The notes under the pieces were generated by a model. The model saw only the letters and a list, made by a program, of their open reading frames with translations, made no database searches and was not told the origin of the DNA. Position numbers and translations under genes: made by a program. Positions 55,871 to 64,000 of a stretch of DNA of 64,000 bases are shown here, one piece after another (the stretch's first letter is position 1; each line of letters opens with the position of its first letter). Source of the DNA: Nectonema munidae (lineage: Eukaryota; Nematomorpha; Nectonematoida; Nectonematidae); the NCBI GenBank assembly GCA_030549495.1, contig JAUIRK010000928.1:261001-325000 (forward strand), written 5' to 3'.

Positions 55871-58800
55871 TCAAATCGATCTCCGCCTGATAGACACATT
55901 TTGCTCATTTAGGAGTGTTGAGGCTTTTATCAAGGATTTCAGTGCGTGTGCTCTCAACTCTAATTCTTCTGAACTGGCATCTTCCTCGCTCTCTTTATTT
56001 TGACTGGGTAACAAGGCGTTGTTCACCTTTTCATTACTTCCTAGGTTCCCTGTTTTGACAATGGAAACTGCGTTGATATCTTCATTGCTCGATCCTAAAG
56101 ACTCTGTATGTGGCAAACTAAACAAATGTGAAAATATAAGTGAACGAAGGATTAGACAAATCGAATATTGTGATGTAAATAAAACTTTTTAATTTGGCAT
56201 TTATATTTCATTTAAGTTAAAACTTATCCTCACTAGGTTTTAAACATTTAAAACATTGAATTAAAGATTTATTAAATACCGTAATTTTAGCGAGACAGAG
56301 TTTATTCGCGAAAATATGGATATATAAAATGAATTTTTTCATACGTTTGAACTTTTGAATCATGAAATAATAGTAAGTTGATTCGCAAATTTTTTGATGT
56401 TTACTCAAATCGCAAAAGTCTCAATATTTCAAATAAATTAATAACCTTAAATAATATGAGTAGAAATTCTAAAAAAAAATAAAAGGGGCATGGTCAACTA
56501 GGGTCAGTGGCAATGTCACATCAGCTCGCAGGAACATTGTTGTGTTTCTTCACCTCAAGAAGTACGCATTGTTGAGATTATTCCGAGGCAGGCCGGTTTT
56601 AATTTTAAAAAAAAAAAAAAATTTGTAGGGAGGGGGTCTTTTTTTTCGGGAGGGGGAAAAAAAAAGACAGAGAAAAGAGTTTTTTTTAAAAAAAAAAAAA
56701 ATTTGATGGGGGTTTATCTTCCATTTAAAGTATAAGTTTTTTTTATTAAATAGAAAATGGGGTTTTTTTTTTTTATTTTTTTTTCAAAGAAAAAAAAACA
56801 AATGATAAAATTCACAGTTTTTGATTCTCAAAAAAATTTCCCATCAATATTTTCATTTTTCATATTTGAAATTCCACAACATATTTAAATGCAGAAAGCT
56901 ATTCCCAGTATTCAAGAGTTGATTATGATTATTATTATTCTCTCTAAAAAACTAAACTACAAAAGATTGGAAATAAAATATCTTACATATTTTTCATTAT
57001 TTTGCATTTTCCTTTCTTTTCTCCATCCCTTTCTTTCTTTCTCAACCTTTTTAAACTTTTAACATTTTTTCTTTTTGAGAGTTCTAAGAAAATTCAAGTA
57101 TGATATCATTATTATTATTGATATTATCATATACAGCCACGCGCTCCCGCCATGGCGCAAATAGGGCCGGGCCCCACCATCAAAAAAGTGAAATTTACAA
57201 ATTAAAATGAAATAATGAATTGATTTTTGACAATATGCGTATACTAACAATATAAAGCAAATAAGATCAAAATATAGAAAAATTATTTATAACATTGACA
57301 GTGACGATCAAATGGCTTAATTTTGTTAAGATGAGACTTCTATCTATAATAAGAAAGCAAATTTTTAATCAAGAATTACTCTTTGGCATGAGAAACGAAG
57401 ATAAGAAATATTAACCCTGATAAAATCCGAAATGTTAACAATAACAAGCAGATAACTGAGCTCATAAGCACAACGAGAAGAAGGCAGTATTTGATACTTT
57501 AATTTTAGACAAAGCTAGTATGTAAGCATAAAAAGTAGTGATTCATTTCGTCTCTCCAAATAGAAAATTCTGGCTTACATTACTGAATTAACATATATAA
57601 AAAATCTTAACAGATCGATCTTTTTTTAGCTAATTGAAGTAACTAAAAAAAATGTATGGATGAGGGTTAGAACGTAAATCCTTACTATCCCATATTAGGA
57701 TGATAGAAGTATACACACACGGGCCCATTTTCATTGCCTGACATATTACTTAATCGCTAGGTATTTCTTATGGTGTCTAATTACACGGATTGACTGAAAT
57801 CAGAGAATGGCCATTTCGAAAAGATTTCATTAGGGAAAAGAATGTAAAATTTTGGAGAAAGTATAAAAAACATTTGATGATAAAGATGACCATCAATTTA
57901 TGGAAATTAAGTGAAGAAAAGGTAATCAGTGGAACAGTATATTTTTTTTAAACGCCAATAAAAATTTATTTTCCTATTCTCACACACATTTAGATGTTTT
58001 TAAAGGATTTTCTAAAAATTTAGTGGGTAAAAAGAGAAGGCATAAACTCGAGGCTCTACACTCGACTAGATCAGTGATCTTCACCACTTTATATACTCGT
58101 TCAACACAGAAAAGCTAAAGAATTTAAATCATAAAAATGTCAGATTTATCTTATAGGCACGAAAACACATACACACACATAGACAATTCAAAAAATACAT
58201 ATCTACATATATTTTTTGAAATTGATCAATTTTATTTTGAGAAATTACATATAAATCATAGATTAATCCATTGGCAAAACTAAAACGAAGGGAATATTAA
58301 ACCTTGTTTGAAAAAAAGTATACAGCGTTAAAGAAAAAAAAGTACTTTGAATATAAAAAACAAAAAAAATTTTTTTAAATGAAACTCAAAATTAATAATT
58401 TAAGAAGAAATGTTTATAATTAAATTATTTACTATGAAATAAAGAATTTGAGAAACTTGTTTCAGAAGAAAACAAGTGTTATTCAACTTTCTTCTAGAAA
58501 GAGTTGTTGTTATGGACTTAGAGGGAAAAGAAATCATATCGTGAAAATAGATCAGGTTAACAACTCGAATTTAACTTTGAAAAGAACAATCAATTCTAGT
58601 TAATTCTTATAGAAAATATTAAGAGCTAAGCTAAGAAAATCCACGTAGTTGTTAGTAAGTATATTTCTCTATAAAGCCAACAAAATGTGTAGAAATAAAC
58701 AGATTTTTTAATAACATTTTAGAGGTGGGTGGTGTTCAAAGTAAAAATAATTTTTTAATTTAACACAAAATAGATTAGTATCATCACGCCTTGATAGCTC

Positions 58801-61800
58801 CCCCCCCCCCTCCCCACTGCTCGTAATAAAAAATTATACCTGTATTCAATTTGGATGATGAATCTTTAGATGAAGATGTTGATGAAGACGATGACTGAGA
58901 TGATGACGAGGATAAAGAAGAAAATGAGCTCGTGTTCTTTTTCTTGAAGTAAAAATCAAAATTTTTTGCTAAAAATAAAAATCATTGAATTAGACCCAGA
59001 CAAAATTGACTCAAGAATGAAAAAACCAGGACCTAAAGTATTATCCGTTTCAGTAGCAATCTTCAAAACGAAGTTCGTGCTATTATTTTTTTCACGAAAT
59101 AGGATTTATAGTAGGGTCTGAATGATATGTATTATATTTGCTGAAAATTCTTCAAAAAATGATCAAGATGCATTACTTTTTCCTATAGTTTAAAATATGT
59201 TCATCAACATGAACTATGATTGACGGTAGAATTAATTCAATCTAATCAATTTTACAGTGAAATAATCACACCTTATCCATAAAGTTATCGATAAAAATGC
59301 GATCAAAATGAGCAACTCTATTTGATGTCGTAAAAGATTTTTAGATGACTCTCTCTTGAATTTTTTTTGGCACAAATGTCAACTGAAAGAATTTAAGAAT
59401 GTGACCACAAGTGTTTTCACTCTCATTCCACAAGTCGTCTTAAATAATAATTATCAATAACAAAAACACTGGAAGGCGATACTTTTTGACACTCTTTGTT
59501 TTTTAAATGATGGAAGATGTAACAAATTGATAAGTAGTCTGAAGGATCTATACAAAAAATAGTAATCTTAAAATATAATACCACGAACAAATATTACAAT
59601 TAGGAATAGCGTTTGCCTTGTTTTTTACAAATATAAATATATTCTTCATGGAATCCAGGAATAAGCATTTAAAAGTTAATAGAAATATCATCAGTTAGAC
59701 TTTGTGTATTTCATTGCTCGATTCTCACAAAGATGTAAATTAAAGGGAAATCGATCTAGGGTAAATTAAAACTACAAGTATTTATTTGCCAAATCAGAAA
59801 CACTTATTTGTTTGTCAAAATATAAACTTTTTTATAAGTAATATTTAAAATTAACAGTAATTAAAGGAACTGCTATAGAAGAAGTTTAGCGCGGAGTGAC
59901 ATCAGATTCGCAAAAAATTTTAAAAGAGAATCAGAACTCACGCTAAAGGGAAATTTTTAAAAAACCAAAGATGTAATCAAATACGCATTCATTCTCCCTC
60001 CTTAAATTTTTTTTTTGTTTTTAAAAAAAATTAAAGATAAAAAATTTTTACTGATGAGAGGGGGGACTTGAATGGGTAAAAATTATTTGCGAATCATAGA
60101 ATACAAAATTTGTAATTTTTTAAATACCAATTATTCAAGTATTTGGTTTAGTTAATTTTTTCTAAAAAAATAGGATCATTTAACAACTTAAGTTAAAAAT
60201 AAATGTCTTAAGTGTTTCTATGTGCATTTGTGCGTGTATTTTAGCGCAGGCACTATTTTAAGGTTTAGTAAGAATAAATTTCTTGTTCTATTTAAATTTC
60301 CCTGCAAATAAATATTAAGAGGAGTAATGTTCCGAGAACTGATAGGAAGCGTTGCTCAGAAATTGCAAACAGTTCTTCGTCGAATAAAATGACCACCAGA
60401 AAGCCCTTTTTTATATATATATTCTGACGATCAAAACAATTATGTAATTCCAGTGTATATAAAAAAATCTAATTGAATTGTTTCAGTTACTGATAATTAA
60501 AAAGCAATAATAGAGTGGAAAAATGAAAATAATTCAGGACGAAGTTACCCATTTGAGGAGCAGAATTTTTAATACTAATCGTCTGCTTTTTTCAATGGAA
60601 TTTTATATACTTAAGCAGGCGATTTTCATTTCATCGTAGACAGGTGTCACACTGGCCCACAAAGGGTTAAATTAGATATTAGAGTTAAAGCAGCTTTGAT
60701 TGCCAGATAAACTTGCAAACAGGAAGCAAATGTCTCATACATCTCAGATTTTATACATATATTAGATACTACCTATCCCTTATTACTTTATTTTAAACTT
60801 AATGTTTATAAATGTGTTCCTTTCTACCCTTTTTTTCTTTTTCGATAAATGGGTTGTGGAGTCGGAAAAATATTTTGGCACATTGACTCCACTTATATAT
60901 AATTTTTAGACTCCGATTCCACCTATTTGTAATTTTGCTACTGCAACTTTTGGCAAAGTCAAGTCAGCATGACAATAGTTTTGCGTGACTTTGTTCTATT
61001 TGCTTCTACCTACAAGATTTTAAACTATTATAAATTTAAAATCAAGGAATAGAGACATATTCGGTGTTGTAGATGGGATGAGACATGATCCAACAAACAT
61101 TAGGCCATTAATTATATCGCAATAATTCAGTTAAATATCTCTTGAAACTTCCTAAAAAAATAGGTTATGTTTCTTTTCTTTTCCTCCACAGAAAATAAAA
61201 TTATTGATTAGGCTGCTAATAGCACAGGATCCGAGGCCTTTTAGCATCTTGACAATGGGTTGCATGTGCATTGACGTTGGAAAACATTGATTTATAACTA
61301 ATGTTAAAAGTGTGATGACATGTACCATATTTCAAGGTTGTTTGTGAATGCAGTGTCTTTCTTACATTGTCTTCAAAAAGAATTTCAAATTATTATCTAT
61401 AACATTTTATCTAAATCAAAACAACAGCATTCAAAAACTAAACTCCGAAACTAGCCAGTATTCATAGTCATTAGGCTGTGAAGATAAATGGAAAACACAG
61501 CACAAGATTAAACGGCTAGAATAAATTATTATAAATTTATAAGCAGTAATCTTGCCTTAGATTTACTAAGTGACTTAAAGAATTAAGTAATTTTATATTT
61601 TCGTTAAGAGAAAACTATACCTCCAGGAGTAATGTTACTAAATAATACAAAATGGATAAGACAAAGGACAAATTTATCATCTAACTATAAAAATGAATAT
61701 GAGGAAAAAGTTTATATTTACCGCGTAAAATATTTTTGAGTTCTTTATCTGATAAATCTTCAAGTACAAGAATACATAATTTTTGAAATCCAAGCAAAGA

Positions 61801-62032
61801 TGAATTCTAAAAGGAATACGTAAACATAGAATAAATTGAATAAAAAATTTAGATAATATATATAAAATACTTCTAAAAAAGATGGAATCATTTTTTTAAT
61901 TTTATTAACGCCTAATATTTTAAAAACTTGTCTAACTAATTCTGTTTTATTGCTTATAAAGTGAGATAGTGGAAAAATTTTAACAGATAAATCTTTTATA
62001 GAACATAGATTAATTTCAGAATCATCATCCAT
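55871..62032 (-). CDS. CAAP1: CAAP1-like (caspase activity and apoptosis inhibitor 1), four exons
   Basis: CAAP1 is a poorly understood vertebrate and invertebrate protein reported to restrain caspase-dependent apoptosis. Exons, in transcript order: 62032-61871, 61806-61722, 58968-58840, 56103-55871; phases 0, 1, 1 agree; 609 bases, about 202 codons (human 361). Exon 1: DLSVKIFPLSHFISNKTELV and VFKILGVNKIKKMIPSFLE match human DLTVSLKPVSFYISDKKEML and FCIIGEKKLQKMLPDVLK. Exon 2: FQKLCILVLEDLSDKELKNI matches IKKLCQEQLELLSEKKILKI. Exon 3 is a Ser run (SSSSSQSSSSSTSSSKDSSS). Exon 4 ends EELELRAHALKSLIKASTLL, like human LEMRARAIKALMKAG. The exon 4 acceptor is uncertain: CATACAG at 56104 keeps phase; TTTGTTTAG at 56118 would need an unseen exon. 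Confidence 0.8.
56140..58839. other. Last CAAP1 intron; no further exon recognised
   Basis: AT-rich with a homopolymer block (separate entry), a short G+C-rich island at 57135-57180 (CGCGCTCCCGCCATGGCGC), a hAT-like end CAGTGATCTTCACCACTT at about 58073 without partner, and a poly-C run at 58800. Confidence 0.45.
56605..56790. repeat. Extreme homopolymer block (A, T and G runs)
   Basis: Runs of 8-15 A or T alternate with GGGAGGGGG blocks, for example GGGAGGGGGTCTTTTTTTTC. Such texture is unlike the rest of the window and could be a low-complexity tract or a poorly resolved consensus. Confidence 0.6.
60548..60666. mobile_element. TTAA-type MITE, about 120 bp
   Basis: CCCATTTGAGG at the left and CCACAAAGGG followed by TTAA at the right are inverted ends; the left flank reads GTTA rather than TTAA. 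The interior AATCGTCTGCTTTTTTCAAT and AAGCAGGCGATTTT matches the MITE at 49368 in inverse orientation. In the CAAP1 intron 58969-61721. Confidence 0.5.
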
Positions 62033-62639
62033 TATTTCAAAGTTAAAGTATTATACAAAAATTAAATTCTAAAACAAATTTAAACTTAAAGTAGAATAAA
62101 ATTCAAAAAGTAAAAAACTAGTAAAAAATTAAATTTATCGAGGAGTAAAAACTAGATTTGAACTTTGTTAAATTAATAAATGTAAAAATCAGCAACTTTA
62201 GAAATGGGATAACAAATGAAATTTTTGAATAGAATGTAGTATTTTTTTGTAAATATTACATCCAAGGTAAGAGAATTATTTCATAATTAAACAGTTAAGT
62301 TGTCAAAATCGGGAATTGAAAAAATAAAAATATTTTGGAAAGCTAAACCAGACAAGTTAAAGTAGTTGTGATTTTCATACGTGTGTTCGTATCATAATCA
62401 CTTTCTCATTTATATTGTAATCCGAATTAGTCAAAAGTGAAACCCAATTTTTAGTTTTAAAGAAAAATCCGAAGTTAACTTCGACTATTTACATAGTTTT
62501 TACTTCTACATGTTAATAGAGTAATAAAGTATTCTAATAATTTATGTTTACAAAAAAAGGCAGTATTTAAAAAATTAAAGAATACTTTTAATTTTTAAAT
62601 TTTGGTCACTTTTTTAACTTTAGCAATGTTTTTAAAATA

Positions 62640-63200
62640 AAATACCAAACTCCTCCCTTGTCAATCTTTGCTTTAATGATAAAAAAATGCTCTCTTATGA
62701 ATTACTCAATAAAAAATTCTAAAATGCCCTTATCTTTTATTTAATAATGAACAATACTGCCCTGATATCTCAATTAAATACCTTGACATTTATTTCACTA
62801 CTAAATTGAATTGGAAAACTAATTTTGACAAAAAAATCGATAAATGTTTTCAATTATTTTCAAAAATTAAAGGTATCACTAACTTTAAATGGCCCAATCA
62901 GTTCCTTTTTTCTAAAACCTTATTGTTTAATGTAATCCTCCCTTCTTTCACATATGGCATCACTTTATGGGGTTTAATCTTTAAATATAAAAGGTATTTA
63001 AAAGGTATAGTAGTCTTTTTTACTCAATTTTAACACACTCTCTAAAATGCAGCATTCCAACACCAAAATCACTTATTTCTATCACATCTCTTATTCCACC
63101 TCCTCGAAAAATTAATTGTAACAAGTAAGGTCTCATTTATTTTTAAGAATCCTTGTTATTGCCATTTTGGGTTATCTTACTCCCCTAAGAAGTTCTTCTC
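62640..63200 (+). mobile_element. LINE fragment, 3' part of the reverse-transcriptase region
   Basis: DISIKYLDIYFTTKLNWKTN, FDKKIDKCFQLFSKIKGI and LFNVILPSFTYGITLWG (62756-62970) fit the stretch after the RT palm of Jockey/CR1-like LINEs (KYLG..D..L.W ... LP...YG...WG). Further frames are broken. Confidence 0.65.
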
Positions 63201-63539
63201 TAACTTTGACTTTTTTTAGCAACTATTCTTTAGATATTTCAACACCTTCCTTCCATCCAAATTCTCTCTAGACTACAAACCATTCCAAAATCGCTTGGGA
63301 TAATCTCTACACCATTCTTATATCATATGATTATGACATCATTTCACTACTCTCATATCAATTATTTCTTTACACTAATTCTCATAAACTCGAATCCCTT
63401 ACTTTTCTGTTCCCTCTACTAACAAACATTTTGTAATCATACCATATCAAACAACTTCATCTAATTTCTTATACGAATTAGACATCACAAAAACAATAAG
63501 CACTAAACAATTATATGCACTGATCTCAATTTAAGATTA

Positions 63540-64000
63540 TACCATTAGGAGAGAAAATATAATCAATGCTTAGTACTAACATTCAACTTACTAGTAATTC
63601 ACAAACTTTCTGTAGCCGATAATGATAAAGCTACTAACTTTTAGACGTTTACATCTACATGATAATCTAACAATCACTTAAAATGATAGTACAAACAAAA
63701 TAAATAAGCCGCACATCTCCGACATTCAGTCAGCATCTGATCACTAATACATAACATTTCAAGCTAACTTCAAAACAAAAAACTTCAAACCCTATATATT
63801 ATAAACGAAACTTCTGTACATCTTTTATTAAAAATCTTCGATCAAAACTAAATAGAACCACTTTCACTACAGATACAAAAACAAATGTTGAAAACTTCGC
63901 CCCTAACCTCAACAAAACCTTGGCAAAAATTATACACGCTGCTACACCAACCAATAAATACCTCAAAAGACGGCATGCATATTTTGGAAAAACCACTAGA
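63540..64000 (+). mobile_element. Second LINE fragment, endonuclease-RT linker; runs off right edge
   Basis: SDIQSASDH (about 63720) resembles the endonuclease C-terminal SDH motif, and SFIKNLRSKLNRTTF, FAPNLNKTLAKIIHAATPTN and LKRRHAYFGKTT (63820-64000) resemble the linker before RT. As this part normally lies 5' of the part seen at 62640-63200, these are two LINE copies, or one rearranged copy. Confidence 0.45.

Overview
This is an AT-rich animal nuclear window (roughly 70-75% A+T by eye). Its genes are split into short exons with long introns, and transposable-element debris fills most of the rest. Organism: the four recognisable genes are general metazoan genes. The mix of Buster-type hAT, piggyBac, pogo/Tigger, LINE and tRNA-derived SINE sequence would suit an arthropod or another invertebrate with an AT-rich genome, but nothing here fixes the species.

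Host genes, found by following conserved protein blocks across splice sites with matching phases. (1) 2230-14047, + strand: the 3' part of a SIN3 co-repressor gene (seven exons; the histone-deacetylase-interaction region to the C-terminus); its 5' part lies left of the window. (2) 42857-23055, - strand: a complete 12-exon PA2G4/EBP1 gene, 418 codons, introns up to about 4.6 kb. (3) 50020-51876, + strand: a complete two-exon pyridoxal kinase gene (PDXK), 310 codons. (4) 62032-55871, - strand: a four-exon CAAP1-like gene, about 202 codons. SIN3 and PA2G4 converge, PA2G4 and PDXK diverge, PDXK and CAAP1 converge. A possible small two-exon gene (15003-15702, + strand) and two short unassigned ORF relics also sit in or near the SIN3 locus.

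Mobile DNA, left to right: CGGBP1-like hAT relic (1-925); within SIN3 introns a MULE-like MITE, two hAT MITEs with 8-bp target duplications, two tRNA-SINEs, a long-inverted-repeat MITE and a GTF2IRD2-like hAT relic; between SIN3 and PA2G4 two piggyBac relics, a hAT MITE and a hAT copy with perfect 8-bp duplications; within PA2G4 introns two ZBED5/SCAND3-like hAT relics, a fold-back MITE, a SINE and several local repeats; between PA2G4 and PDXK a tetranucleotide microsatellite, a LINE relic, SINEs, a TTAA-flanked piggyBac-like segment with a smaller TTAA MITE nested inside a tandem array, and a Tigger relic; downstream of PDXK a pogo element with perfect 26-bp inverted repeats inserted in an older hAT; at the right edge two LINE fragments.

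The four genes are unrelated in function (chromatin repression, ribosome/growth control, vitamin B6 salvage, apoptosis regulation) and nothing suggests an operon or gene cluster. No CRISPR array, rRNA gene or intact tRNA gene was seen. I found no convincing new multi-gene system. The best leads are the shared target-site rule of the hAT insertions, the nested TTAA and pogo insertions, a SINE ending just before the PDXK splice acceptor, and the unassigned small exons.
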